This document shows positions 43,165 through 51,347 of a DNA stretch of 64,000 nucleotides, piece after piece. The position numbers and the translations under genes are program-made. The notes beneath the pieces were generated by a model. The model was not told where the DNA came from, made no database searches, and saw only the letters and a list, made by a program, of their open reading frames with translations. Origin of the DNA: Gammaproteobacteria bacterium (GTDB lineage Bacteria; Pseudomonadota; Gammaproteobacteria; Steroidobacterales; Woeseiaceae). Where the stretch lies: NCBI GenBank assembly GCA_030429005.1, contig JAUIDP010000001.1:1-64000 (forward strand), in the 5' to 3' direction. The first letter of the stretch is position 1. Every line of letters starts with the position of its first letter.

Positions 43165-44127
43165 CTAGAGACTGTCGAGAACTTCCTGGCTGACATTGCC
43201 GCCGCAGATTACCACGACTACCTTGCGCCCCTCGATGGCGGACCTGTGTTTCAACACCGCGGCCAGCGCGACACCCGCAGCGCCCTCCAGCGGTTCCTGT
43301 TCCGCATCGAGATAGATGCGCATTGCATCGGCAATCTCCGTTTCGCTGACCAGTACCGATTCGTCGACCAGTTCCTGGCACAAGGGGAAGGTAATCGCGT
43401 TCGCCTCGATTCCGCCGGCAGTGCCGTCCGATAGCGTCGGCTCACTCGGCAGGTCCAGTATCCTGCCCGCCGCTATAGAGCGAGCCATGACCGGAGAAGC
43501 TTCCGGCTGGCAGCCATAGACCACGACACCCGGGTTGTGAGACTTCAGAACGCTGGCAACGCCGGAAATGAGTCCGCCGCCGCCGATCGCAACAAAGACC
43601 GCATCGATATCCGGCATCTGTTGCAGAATTTCGACGCCGCAGGTGCCCTGGCCGGCGATCACTTCCGGGTCATTGTACGGCGACAGGTAATACATGTTGT
43701 GCTGCCGGGCATATTCGCGGGCGTGCTGCTCGGTATCGAGTCCATCCGTGCCGAAGAACTGTACGTCGCCACCGTACCCGCGAATCGCATCAACTTTGGC
43801 AGGAGAAGTCTGCTCGGGTACGAATATGATGCCTTTCGTCTTCAGCCGTTGCAGGGCACAGGCGACCGCCGCGCCATGATTACCGCTGGATGCCGCAACG
43901 CAGCCTCGATCACGCTGCGCAGCGGTCAACGTTGCCAGGCGATTGCTGGCACCGCGGATTTTGAAAGACCCCGTCAGCTGTCGATTCTCCCGCTTGATCC
44001 AGACTTCGGCGCCCGTCCGGGCACTGAATTCCGCAGAGCAGTCCAACGGTGTGCACGTCACCAGGTCCTGGATGCGGCTTGCGGCCGCATGAGCCGCGGC
44101 GACTACCTGCTTGCTTGATAGCATCAT
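43165..44127 (-). CDS. Threonine/serine dehydratase-like PLP enzyme
   Basis: A 320-aa fold-type II PLP enzyme. The PLP lysine lies in GSFKIRGASNRL near residue 54, the SSGNHGAAVA loop near 80, the glycine-rich phosphate loop AIGGGGLISGVAS near 178 and the C-terminal VICGGNVS. It has no regulatory ACT domains, unlike the IlvA at the right end of the window. Catabolic threonine/serine dehydratase, serine racemase or hydroxyectoine-pathway EutB are the alternatives. It is divergent from the riboswitch transcript. Confidence 0.88.
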   Translation of the reverse strand: MMLSSKQVVAAAHAAASRIQDLVTCTPLDCSAEFSARTGAEVWIKRENRQLTGSFKIRGASNRLATLTAAQRDRGCVAASSGNHGAAVACALQRLKTKGIIFVPEQTSPAKVDAIRGYGGDVQFFGTDGLDTEQHAREYARQHNMYYLSPYNDPEVIAGQGTCGVEILQQMPDIDAVFVAIGGGGLISGVASVLKSHNPGVVVYGCQPEASPVMARSIAAGRILDLPSEPTLSDGTAGGIEANAITFPLCQELVDESVLVSETEIADAMRIYLDAEQEPLEGAAGVALAAVLKHRSAIEGRKVVVVICGGNVSQEVLDSL

Positions 44128-44234
44128 GGCTGCAGCTTGCGCCACGTCGCGGGTAAGAACAAGTCGCGTCCCCCACTTGACAATAACTGTTTTTCGCCTG
44201 TCGCAATTTGTCGACAGCTGTGCAACGATAGCGG

Positions 44235-44336
44235 CTCGCAAGACAAAGGCACACTTGTTGAAAAACAGGGTCGCAAAGCCACCGGTCTAAAGGCGCGCTG
44301 CAGGATGCATCGGCCCACGACAGCGGAGCTGCCGAG
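44235..44336 (+). ncRNA. c-di-GMP-I (GEMM) class riboswitch
   Basis: The conserved core GGGTCGCAAAGCC...CCGGTCTAAAGG...CAGCGGAGCTGCCGAG matches the GEMM-I consensus. The first hairpin (44248-44280) folds as GGC...GCC with a CTTGTT-GAAA-AACAGG arm, i.e. the expected GAAA tetraloop. The second arm pairs CGCTG with CAGCG, and the outer P1 can pair CTCG (44235-44238) with CGAG (44333-44336). The position equivalent to Vc2 G20 appears to be G, which would favour c-di-GMP over cGAMP; this depends on alignment. A TTGACA at 44177 is a candidate -35. The leader runs 85 nt further to the FAD oxidoreductase ATG. Confidence 0.85.
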
Positions 44337-44421
44337 ACGAATGACTGTGCACCTGTCCAGGTGACCGTCCTTGGATTCTGTGACTTTGGCTTGAAGTTCG
44401 ACACTGCTGCCGGAGACATGG

Positions 44422-45774
44422 ATGCCTGCTAACACTCTCAGAAAATCAGGGCGGTTTCGGAGCCCGAAGCACGACGGGCCGGTTCATCTCACGCCCAGGA
44501 ATCTCAACGAACTTCGGCGTATTCTGCGTCCGGAAAGCAGTACGCCGCTGCCTGTCCGGCCGCAAGGCGCAGGCACCTCGTCCACTGACTGCAATACCAC
44601 CGCCGCCGGTTCGATATTGCACATGACCGGACTGGACCGCGTCCTGCGTGTCGATGCCGAGCAGCTCACCGTTACCGTCGAGGCAGGCATAAGGCTCGAG
44701 ACTCTCGTCGAAACCCTGGCCGAAGACGGTCTCGAGCTGTATGGCGGCTACGAACTGCAGGGACGGACTGTCGGCGGCGCGATCGCTGCCCCGTGTTTCG
44801 GTCCCAGCATCGGCAAAGTCGGCAGCTTCTTCTCCAGCCATGTTGTCGCAATGAAAATCATAACGGCGGATGGCAGGCAAATGACACTCGACAGGACCCA
44901 GAAAAACCTGCTGGCGGCATTCAGGCTTAGTTATGGCCTGCTCGGCGTAATCTACGAAGCGACCTTGCGCGTCCGGCCGATGCGCACCTTCACAGCCAGC
45001 CACCGGCGGGTTTCCGTGCAGAAGTTTGCCTCGATCGTCGACACGCTCGCCGCGAGCGAGGTCGGCTTCAAGTTCTACCTGATGCCCTATCGTGACCGGG
45101 TTTACCTGGACCTGCGCCGTTACGACACACAGGCCGGCAATGCCTACAAGACACCGTGGCGTCTGAAAGACTGGGGCGAGAGTACCGTCATGCCGCATGT
45201 CTTCCGCTCGCTGAATCGCATTGTGCCGATCAATTCCGTCCGCTACCGATTGATCGACAGTATCAGCGAGGCGACACAGGGCCTTGTGAATTCCAGGCTC
45301 GTGCATACCGGCAGCAACGTGGCTTCCCCGTCGCGGCGCGGTGCTCGCGGGCCGCGTACGCACTATTCGAGTTGGTGCTTTCCTGCCGCGAATTTCTCGA
45401 TGGTAGCCATCGCCTACAAGGAATTCTGCGAATCCGTACTGCAGCAATCCGGCTATCGATGCGACCTGCCCGCGGCAGGCTATCGCCTGAACCACGATCC
45501 CAGCGCGCCGCTGTCACCGTCGTTCGACGAAACGATGATTGTCCTGACAACGGCATCGACACAGCTCTCGGGCTGGGATGATTTCGTTATTGATCTTGCC
45601 GACTTTGCCGAGAAATGGGGTGGTACGCCGCTAATCAGCCAGTCGCGTGCCCTGCGCGCGGAGAACGTGATTCAGGCGTACACGCGCCGGCTGGACTTTT
45701 TTCGGCAAATGCGGCGTCGACTCGACCCGGACAATCGCCTGTTGAACCCGTTCCTGGCGCAGTTTGCGCAGTAG
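44422..45774 (+). CDS. FAD-linked oxidoreductase (FAD_binding_4), riboswitch-controlled
   Basis: A 450-aa flavoprotein of the VAO/PCMH superfamily. The FAD domain covers about 20-200: VRPQGAGTSSTDCNTTAAG, VTVEAGIRLETLVETLAEDGLELYGGY, GRTVGGAIAAPCFG. The C-terminal part is oxidase-like and ends RRRLDPDNRLLNPFLAQF, as in D-arabinono-lactone/aldonolactone oxidases. The substrate is unknown. GGAG 7 nt before ATG 44422 supports the start. The GEMM riboswitch in its leader links its expression to cyclic dinucleotide levels. Its 3' end overlaps the convergent anchor protein by 144 nt. Confidence 0.88.
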   Translation: MPANTLRKSGRFRSPKHDGPVHLTPRNLNELRRILRPESSTPLPVRPQGAGTSSTDCNTTAAGSILHMTGLDRVLRVDAEQLTVTVEAGIRLETLVETLAEDGLELYGGYELQGRTVGGAIAAPCFGPSIGKVGSFFSSHVVAMKIITADGRQMTLDRTQKNLLAAFRLSYGLLGVIYEATLRVRPMRTFTASHRRVSVQKFASIVDTLAASEVGFKFYLMPYRDRVYLDLRRYDTQAGNAYKTPWRLKDWGESTVMPHVFRSLNRIVPINSVRYRLIDSISEATQGLVNSRLVHTGSNVASPSRRGARGPRTHYSSWCFPAANFSMVAIAYKEFCESVLQQSGYRCDLPAAGYRLNHDPSAPLSPSFDETMIVLTTASTQLSGWDDFVIDLADFAEKWGGTPLISQSRALRAENVIQAYTRRLDFFRQMRRRLDPDNRLLNPFLAQFAQ

Positions 45775-46509
45775 CATCGCGGCAAGGAACAGTGTCAGCA
45801 GCCAGCTGAACGCCCCGCCACCGTCCTCGACAATGACCGTCGTGCTCGGCGGGGGCGGCACATACGGCGTGTCACGATCCGCATCTTCGAGCGGCAGAAA
45901 CGCCAGTTCGGAAGTATCAACCGGGCCGAAGCTCGCCAGGAAATCATCGTTGTAGCCATCGAACAATTCGATCAACAGGTCGTAGCTGCCCGTCGGGTAA
46001 CCGGAAACGAGTTCAGTCACGATGTTGAACTCATCATCTGCTGAAGAACCGAACAGCAGAAAGTTGTCGGTGGCCGAGTACTCGTTCCATGGCCCGCCTT
46101 CGAAGCTGAGATAAACAACAGCGTATACCTCGGCCGACTCGTAGTACGTGTCCGCATCGAACAGTAAATCGATGCCATGGAAATGACCATCCGAGTCGTG
46201 ATCGTTGAACAGGATGACATCGGCCGAGTAGAACCAGAAATCGTAACTGGCAGCGGCAGCGCGGCTGCCGGTTCCGGACTTCAGCGACCGCGGCGAATGT
46301 TTGTCGGCGCTGCGTTGTCCCGCATTGTCGAGCGTCTTGTACTCATCCTTGACGACCGTACCGCCGATCCCGGCGGCTCGCTCGGCTGCGGTTCTCTGTA
46401 TGCTGGTCGAGGTGCGACTGTTCTCGGCCGCAACGGCATTCATCATTGCTACACAGGCCAACAGCACGCCTGCCAGCAGACAGTTCCCTGATATTCGCGT
46501 AACTCGCAT
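45631..46509 (-). CDS. Cell-surface protein, choice-of-anchor/GlyGly-CTERM type with a C-terminal extension
   Basis: A 292-aa exported protein: signal peptide (NCLLAGVLLACVAMMNAVAA), then a beta-rich domain around YDFWFYSADVILFNDHDSDGHF. Near 235-258 a proline linker, VIVEDGGGAFSWLLTLFLAA and MLLRKLRQE form a textbook GlyGly-CTERM-like sorting tail (Gly run, hydrophobic helix, basic cluster). Unusually the frame continues for about 38 residues beyond the basic cluster, antisense to the FAD oxidoreductase gene. GGAGGG 7 nt before ATG is an excellent ribosome site. No rhombosortase gene is visible in the window. Confidence 0.75.
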   Translation of the reverse strand: MRVTRISGNCLLAGVLLACVAMMNAVAAENSRTSTSIQRTAAERAAGIGGTVVKDEYKTLDNAGQRSADKHSPRSLKSGTGSRAAAASYDFWFYSADVILFNDHDSDGHFHGIDLLFDADTYYESAEVYAVVYLSFEGGPWNEYSATDNFLLFGSSADDEFNIVTELVSGYPTGSYDLLIELFDGYNDDFLASFGPVDTSELAFLPLEDADRDTPYVPPPPSTTVIVEDGGGAFSWLLTLFLAAMLLRKLRQERVQQAIVRVESTPHLPKKVQPARVRLNHVLRAQGTRLAD

Positions 46510-46605
46510 GGTAATCCCTCCTGCCGTGCTCTTCGGTAACCATTAGGCGCCAGTCGTGCTGAATCGCGGCTGAACCGGTATGCAACCGGCGAAACTCATG
46601 CGAAG

Positions 46606-47622
46606 ATGTTCAGCTCCCGTTCATTTTCACCATCGCAAATCAAACCAGTGAGTCAGTCACAAGATGAGTCCGGCAAGGCGATTGCCTATTTGCTGACCGG
46701 GGTCGCGGGCGGCCTCGGGCTGGACCTGTGTGCCAAGGAAATTCTGCAGAGCTTTTCGCTCGAGCAGTTCGTTTTCCTGCGCAGCCTGATCGCTGTCGTG
46801 ATATTCCTCGTACTGGCGCGCCGCTTCGGTGGTGCGGGCAGCCTGAGAACGAAGCGTTGGGGCTGGCATTTGTTGCGCACGCTGCTCGCCGTCGGCGCAA
46901 TGTTTGGTTTTTTTTACGGTCTGTCGCGGATGCCGCTCGTCGAAGCGCTGACACTCGGGTTCACTGCGCCATTGATGGTTACCGCACTTTCGGTACCTTT
47001 ACTGGGCGAACACGTGGGCTGGCGGCGCTGGACGGCAGTATCCATTGGATTCGTCGGCGTGCTAATCATGCTGCGGCCCGGCGCGCAGGCCGTATCAGTG
47101 GCTCACCTGGCCGTCCTGTTCGGCGCTTTCTGCTACGCGAGTCTCGCGATCACGGCGCGCAAGCTGGCGGATACCGAGACCAGCTACTCGATGTCTATCT
47201 ACGTCGTCGCCGGGCCATTGCTGATTTCGCTACTGTTGCTCGGCTCCAGCGGCTGGCGTGCGCCTGATCCGACGAGCTGGATACTTTTCGTTACCGCAGG
47301 TCTCTGCTCGGTCGTCGCATGGATCGGCATCATCGGCGGGTATCGCAGGGCCTCGCCGGCCATGCTGGCGCCATTTGAGTACACAGCCCTGATCGGCGGC
47401 GCCATCGCCGGCTATATTTTCTGGGGAGAGGTTCCCGACAGCTGGGTCGTCGCAGGTGCGATCGTGATCATCGCGTCAGGGCTGTTCGTTGTCTATCGCG
47501 AAATCGGTGACACGATCTCCACCCGCTACCTGCGCGTATTCACCAGCAGCGGTTCCGCTTTGCGGCGGCTCGCATTCAGTCGACGTCGCCGGCAACAAGC
47601 CCCGCAATCTCAGCAGGAGTAG
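46606..47622 (+). CDS. EamA/DMT-family transporter
   Basis: A 338-aa inner-membrane permease with 10 predicted helices in two EamA halves (GKAIAYLLTGVAGGLGLDLCAKEIL, FVFLRSLIAVVIFLVLARR; second half SMSIYVVAGPLLISLLLLG, PFEYTALIGGAIAGYIFWGEVP). It resembles RhaT/YdcZ-like S-adenosylmethionine or metabolite exporters; the substrate is unknown. The start could also be GTG near 46648 (VSQSQDESGK). The C-terminus overlaps convergent terB-like coding by 47 nt. Confidence 0.88.
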   Translation: MFSSRSFSPSQIKPVSQSQDESGKAIAYLLTGVAGGLGLDLCAKEILQSFSLEQFVFLRSLIAVVIFLVLARRFGGAGSLRTKRWGWHLLRTLLAVGAMFGFFYGLSRMPLVEALTLGFTAPLMVTALSVPLLGEHVGWRRWTAVSIGFVGVLIMLRPGAQAVSVAHLAVLFGAFCYASLAITARKLADTETSYSMSIYVVAGPLLISLLLLGSSGWRAPDPTSWILFVTAGLCSVVAWIGIIGGYRRASPAMLAPFEYTALIGGAIAGYIFWGEVPDSWVVAGAIVIIASGLFVVYREIGDTISTRYLRVFTSSGSALRRLAFSRRRRQQAPQSQQE

Positions 47623-48022
47623 CACCCAGCGCAACGACAGTGCGGTTGAAGAAATCGATCTCCAGCGGGCTGACGTTGCTGTCACTGCGAAATACCTCGA
47701 ACAATGCCTGCACGACCTCGGCACGATCCTTGTTGGTCAGGCGCTTGCTGACCTTGGCCAGGTACTTGCGAAGGTTCGCCTCGGCATACAACTCGGACCT
47801 GGCGGCGACACGAATTTCGGCAGCGGTGAGTTTTTCACCGGTATGCTTTTCGATAATGTCGCTGATTCGTTCGACCTCGACCGTCTGAATATTGATGTCA
47901 GCATCGGCAGCGCGCGCCAGCGTCATCAACATAACTTCCTTGCGCAACTCGTCCTGCTGACACTCGGTCTGCTCCGAGCCGCCAAAGATATTCAATACGT
48001 TCTTTAGATCTGAAATTGCCAT
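47576..48022 (-). CDS. TerB-family protein
   Basis: A 148-aa all-helical cytoplasmic protein with the TerB pattern: LRKEVMLMTLARAADADINIQTVEVERI (acidic helix start), DRAEVVQALFEVFRSDSNVSPLEIDFFNRTVVALG. TerB domains are metal- or membrane-associated and occur both in tellurite operons and as stand-alone proteins. No other ter genes are present, so tellurite resistance is not implied. Confidence 0.85.
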   Translation of the reverse strand: MAISDLKNVLNIFGGSEQTECQQDELRKEVMLMTLARAADADINIQTVEVERISDIIEKHTGEKLTAAEIRVAARSELYAEANLRKYLAKVSKRLTNKDRAEVVQALFEVFRSDSNVSPLEIDFFNRTVVALGATPAEIAGLVAGDVD

Positions 48023-48130
48023 TGTGGTCTCACTTGTTCGTTGTAGTTATCCCGGCTCGCCGGCCCTTATCGAAGGGAGTACCGGAGTATACACGGCAAA
48101 GGTGGCAGGAAACACGGCCTCCTCGGCATC

Positions 48131-49459
48131 CTATCGGCGCATACGCTGCCGCTTCCAATACGTCAGCGACCGCCACAACCACTCCACCGGCCCAAACCGG
48201 TAGCGTGCCAGCCACCACGGGCTGAGCAATAGCTGCAACGCAATCATTGCAACGACGAAGCCCATCTGCTGGAACCTTGGAACAGAGCCGTACAGGCCCA
48301 GCCCGTAGCCGTAAAAGACCGTCGTCAGGACTATGGAATGCATCAGGTAGTTCGTCAGCGCCATGCGGCCCACGGCGGCAAAACGGCCCAGCAGTTTCTG
48401 TGCGAACCGCGTCCTGATCATCAGCATCACCGTTGCGAGGTGGCCCAACCCGACAATCAGGCTGCCAAAGTAGTTGGCGATGCTGCCCGCCTGGAAGGCG
48501 TACATTGCGCTAAAGTCATGTGCATACAGGTCGTATGCGCTGTAGATTGTCAACGGCAGACCGATAGCGTAGCAAATCAGCAACATCTTGCCGTAAAAAC
48601 CGGGTGACTTTTCGGCGGCCAGGACGCCGGTCTTCATCAATGCCATACCGATCAGCATCAATGCCGTTACTCTCCAGAGCCCGAAGAACAGTGTCCCGAA
48701 AACCTGCATCATGATCGCTGTCGGTATCCTGAAAGCCAGGATATCCGCATAGCTGCCTAGATAAACCTCGACGTCCTTCTCGATGTCCTCGGCGGTCGGC
48801 GCCATCATCGGGCGTTGTTGCAGCCAGCCGTCCAGGATCTCCTGTTGCTCCGGCGAAATCTCCTCACCGGCTGCAACCATCGACGACACGTCACTCGCCT
48901 TGGCCTGGAACATCTGCATCTGCGCGCCCATGCCGAACATCATCACGACCGTAACCGGCAACAGGCAGCAGGCAATAATGACCAGGTTGCGCGGCCTGAG
49001 ATTGCGAAACAGGTATGCCAGCATGCCAATGGCCGCATACATGAACAGGATATCGCCGAACCAGATGAAATATGCGTGCAGCGCACCGATCAGTATCAGC
49101 CAGAACTGGCGACGATAGAAAATTCGGCCGTATTTTGCGCCCCGGGATTCCGCGCGGCCGGTCATCAGCACGATGCCAGCCCCGAACAGCATGGCAAAAA
49201 TACTCAGGAATTTCTGATCGAAGAAAACATGCGTAACGAACCAGGTACCGAGGTTCAGGCTGTCAGTCCCGCCCATCAGCAACGGATTCGAGTACGCCGG
49301 GAACGGCATGGCAAACGCGTAAATATTCATGACGAGTATGCCGAGGATCGCTATACCGCGGAGAATGTCGAGACTCTGGATTCGATCCGCGCCAAGAACC
49401 GGCGCGGCGCTGTCGTTGGCTGCCGCCGTACCGGACAGCACCCGGCTTGCGTCACTCAT
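48131..49459 (-). CDS. DUF418 membrane protein (YeiB-like)
   Basis: A 442-aa protein with about 10 helices. The N-terminal signature IQSLDILRGIAILGILVMNIYAFAMP and the C-terminal DUF418 region (GRMALTNYLMHSIVLTTVFYGYGLGLYG, then QLLLSPWWLARYRFGPVEWLWRSLTY) are characteristic. It is an acyltransferase-3-like inner-membrane protein of unknown function. Transcribed leftward, away from the 31-aa peptide gene. Confidence 0.9.
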   Translation of the reverse strand: MSDASRVLSGTAAANDSAAPVLGADRIQSLDILRGIAILGILVMNIYAFAMPFPAYSNPLLMGGTDSLNLGTWFVTHVFFDQKFLSIFAMLFGAGIVLMTGRAESRGAKYGRIFYRRQFWLILIGALHAYFIWFGDILFMYAAIGMLAYLFRNLRPRNLVIIACCLLPVTVVMMFGMGAQMQMFQAKASDVSSMVAAGEEISPEQQEILDGWLQQRPMMAPTAEDIEKDVEVYLGSYADILAFRIPTAIMMQVFGTLFFGLWRVTALMLIGMALMKTGVLAAEKSPGFYGKMLLICYAIGLPLTIYSAYDLYAHDFSAMYAFQAGSIANYFGSLIVGLGHLATVMLMIRTRFAQKLLGRFAAVGRMALTNYLMHSIVLTTVFYGYGLGLYGSVPRFQQMGFVVAMIALQLLLSPWWLARYRFGPVEWLWRSLTYWKRQRMRR

Positions 49460-49588
49460 ATACTGCTTCCCTCATGCTTCAATATTGTTGTTATTTTCGT
49501 CACTTGAAGCGCGGCTCTGCTGGCCGAGCTGGTTATGATAACGCAGCAATGCGGCGATTTATACCGTTGTTTTTAATAAATTAAATTC

Positions 49589-49617
49589 TTGGAAAAGTGA
49601 TTTTTTTTGGCGATACT
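49589..49617 (+). promoter_or_regulatory. Sigma-70 promoter of the 31-aa peptide gene
   Basis: TTGGAA (49589-49594), a 17-nt spacer with a T8 run, and GATACT (49612-49617), preceded by an AT-rich UP-like stretch (ttttaataaattaaatt). Transcription would start near 49624, giving a leader of about 28 nt. Confidence 0.75.
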
Positions 49618-49651
49618 GAAGCCGGGCAAACAACATGAAAGGAGGTGATCC

Positions 49652-49747
49652 ATGTCTAGTGAGATATCAAAGGTGTCAGGAAAACCATTTGGTCTTATTG
49701 AAATGGGTCGCGTTTTGAAGAAGGAGCGTCTGTCCCAAATCCTCTGA
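49652..49747 (+). CDS. 31-aa peptide with an extended perfect Shine-Dalgarno
   Basis: Below the ORF-track threshold. The peptide is MSSEISKVSGKPFGLIEMGR followed by VLKKERLSQIL: amphipathic, net slightly basic, without cysteine or signal. The 14 nt AAAGGAGGTGATCC directly before the ATG are complementary to the whole 16S 3' end (GGATCACCTCC-type), a far longer match than usual. A promoter lies 35 nt upstream and a strong terminator 27 nt downstream, so this is a complete monocistronic gene of about 190 nt. No family is recognised. A RiPP precursor or small regulatory protein is conceivable, but no modification enzyme is adjacent. Confidence 0.78.
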   Translation: MSSEISKVSGKPFGLIEMGRVLKKERLSQIL

Positions 49748-49773
49748 CTCGTTTTCCGACATCAGTCTCACCG

Positions 49774-49815
49774 AAAGCCGTGCCTGTCGTGCTGACAAGC
49801 ACGGCTTTCTTGTTT
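49774..49815 (+). terminator. Rho-independent terminator of the 31-aa peptide gene
   Basis: AAAGCCGTGC (49774-49783) pairs with GCACGGCTTT (49799-49808); the inner TGTC/GACA extends the stem after one mismatch, with a GTGCT loop. A T-rich tract (tttcttgttt) follows. It also lies 20 nt beyond the stop of the convergent cysteine-desulfurase-like gene and may terminate both. Confidence 0.88.
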
Positions 49816-49844
49816 CTGCGGCACGAAATCCTCAATCGCGGCGG

Positions 49845-51089
49845 CTATCTTACGATCGCCTCGATCGCGGTCAGCGTTTCGTCAATCTCCGCGGCCGTGT
49901 TGTAGTGCACGGCACCGATACGTACGACGCCACCGCCATCCAGCAATCCCAGCATCCGCGCCGGCTCATAACCGTAGTTATGGCCACTCCAGACGAAAAT
50001 ATTCTGCTCGCCCAGCGCGCGGGCAATGCTGCCAGGTGAATGATTGTCGTGAACGAAAGAAACTGTCGGCACGCGGCGCTCCAGGGCGGCCGGGTCGCTG
50101 ATTCCCTGGATACGGACCCCCGCGATGTCCTGCAGGCCACTGATTAGCTGGTGCATCAGGCCTTTCTCGTAGTCAAACATCTCGGTAAAAGCCGTTTGCA
50201 GGTTCAGACGACGGCTGGAACCGCCGGATAGTGCCGCACCGACACCGGCAAAGTAGTGCACTGCACCGCCAGTGCCCGCCATGCCTTCGTGGCTTTGCGT
50301 GCCGGTCTCGAAACGCCACGGCAGTTCCGCGGGCGCCGGTCTGACCTTGTACGGCTCCAGTTCCAGGTAGACGTCCGACCTGGCCCACAATATGCCCTGG
50401 TGCGGACCGAAAAACTTGTAGGCTGAACAGGTGAAGAAGTCGCAACCACAGGCCTCGACATCCGGTAACACGTGCGGCGCGAGCTGCACGGCATCGACAA
50501 AGCTCCACGCTCCGGCGCTGCGCGCCTTTTTGCACATGCTTGCAATATCATTGATGGTGCCGGTCAGATTGCTGGCCCCGCCAATGCACAACAGCCGCGT
50601 GCGTTCGGAGAGAACGCTGTCGAGTGCATCGTCATCGAATTCGAATGTCTCGGTATTGAACGGCAACCAGCGAACCTCAAGGTTGTGGTCCCTGGCCATC
50701 AATAACCACGGTGCAACGTTCGCATCGTGTTCCATACGCGACAGGATGATCTCGTCGCCGGCCTTCAGGTAACGGCCAATCGACCGCGACAGGTGCAACG
50801 TCAGCGATGTCATGTTCTGTCCGAAGGTAATCTCGTCGGCGGATGGCGCATTCAGAAAATCTGCCATGGCAGATCGTGCGTCACTGACGTATCTCTCGGC
50901 GAGTTCCGCGGTGCGAAAGTAGCCGCCGAGATTGGCATTGCCCTGTAGCAGGCATTCGGACATTCGTTGCACGACCAGGTCCGGTACCTGTGTGCCGGCC
51001 GGATTATCCAGGTAGATTCGACGGGCGCCATTGTCTGTCGTCGCCAGTGACGGAAATTGCGCGCGCAAGGCGCCGATATCGAGTGCCAT
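49845..51089 (-). CDS. Cysteine desulfurase-like class V aminotransferase (TIGR01976-like)
   Basis: A 414-aa PLP enzyme. Motifs: IYLDNPAGTQVPD near residue 25, EITFGQNMTSLTLHLSR, DEIILSRMEHDANVAPW, SFVDAVQLAPHVLPD and the PLP lysine in FFTCSAYKFFGPHQG near 228. The late active-site cysteine loop of true cysteine desulfurases is not obvious, which fits the VCP/TIGR01976 cysteine-desulfurase-like subfamily. It lies 3 nt downstream of the 67-aa gene in the same direction. Confidence 0.87.
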   Translation of the reverse strand: MALDIGALRAQFPSLATTDNGARRIYLDNPAGTQVPDLVVQRMSECLLQGNANLGGYFRTAELAERYVSDARSAMADFLNAPSADEITFGQNMTSLTLHLSRSIGRYLKAGDEIILSRMEHDANVAPWLLMARDHNLEVRWLPFNTETFEFDDDALDSVLSERTRLLCIGGASNLTGTINDIASMCKKARSAGAWSFVDAVQLAPHVLPDVEACGCDFFTCSAYKFFGPHQGILWARSDVYLELEPYKVRPAPAELPWRFETGTQSHEGMAGTGGAVHYFAGVGAALSGGSSRRLNLQTAFTEMFDYEKGLMHQLISGLQDIAGVRIQGISDPAALERRVPTVSFVHDNHSPGSIARALGEQNIFVWSGHNYGYEPARMLGLLDGGGVVRIGAVHYNTAAEIDETLTAIEAIVR

Positions 51090-51092
51090 GAT

Positions 51093-51296
51093 CTATTCGG
51101 CCTTGCCGCCCCACTTTTCGCGGTGGGCATCTTCGGCCTGTTGACGTACCCGTGAATGCCGCCGCGTAAGCAACAGGGAATTCGGGTCGCAAACCTCGGA
51201 CCGGATCAGCCCGAGATCGCTGGCCGCATCGAACAGGCTGGGATACCAGCGTTCCCAGTTCGGCAGCAGCGTTTCCACTTCATCACGAAGACTCAT
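51093..51296 (-). CDS. Small hypothetical protein upstream of the desulfurase-like gene
   Basis: A 67-aa soluble charged protein (DEVETLLPNWERWYPSLFDAA, SLLLTRRHSRVRQQAEDAH) without a recognised domain. Support comes from tight spacing (3 nt) to the desulfurase-like gene and 51 nt to the anti-sigma-like gene upstream. Confidence 0.55.
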   Translation of the reverse strand: MSLRDEVETLLPNWERWYPSLFDAASDLGLIRSEVCDPNSLLLTRRHSRVRQQAEDAHREKWGGKAE

Positions 51297-51347
51297 GCCG
51301 GCAATGTAACCGAGGCCATCGCCGCTGACAATGAATTGCGTCTCAGG

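Noticed and set aside
49638-49651. Possible 16S rRNA 3'-end remnant (reverse complement of GGATCACCTCCTTT)
   Set aside because: The flanking sequence does not match 16S; the match is limited to the anti-Shine-Dalgarno complement ahead of an ATG.
49635-49718. 27-codon ORF starting ATGAAAGGAGG, overlapping the 31-aa peptide in another frame
   Set aside because: It would use the extended Shine-Dalgarno as coding sequence and has no ribosome site of its own; the downstream ATG is better placed.
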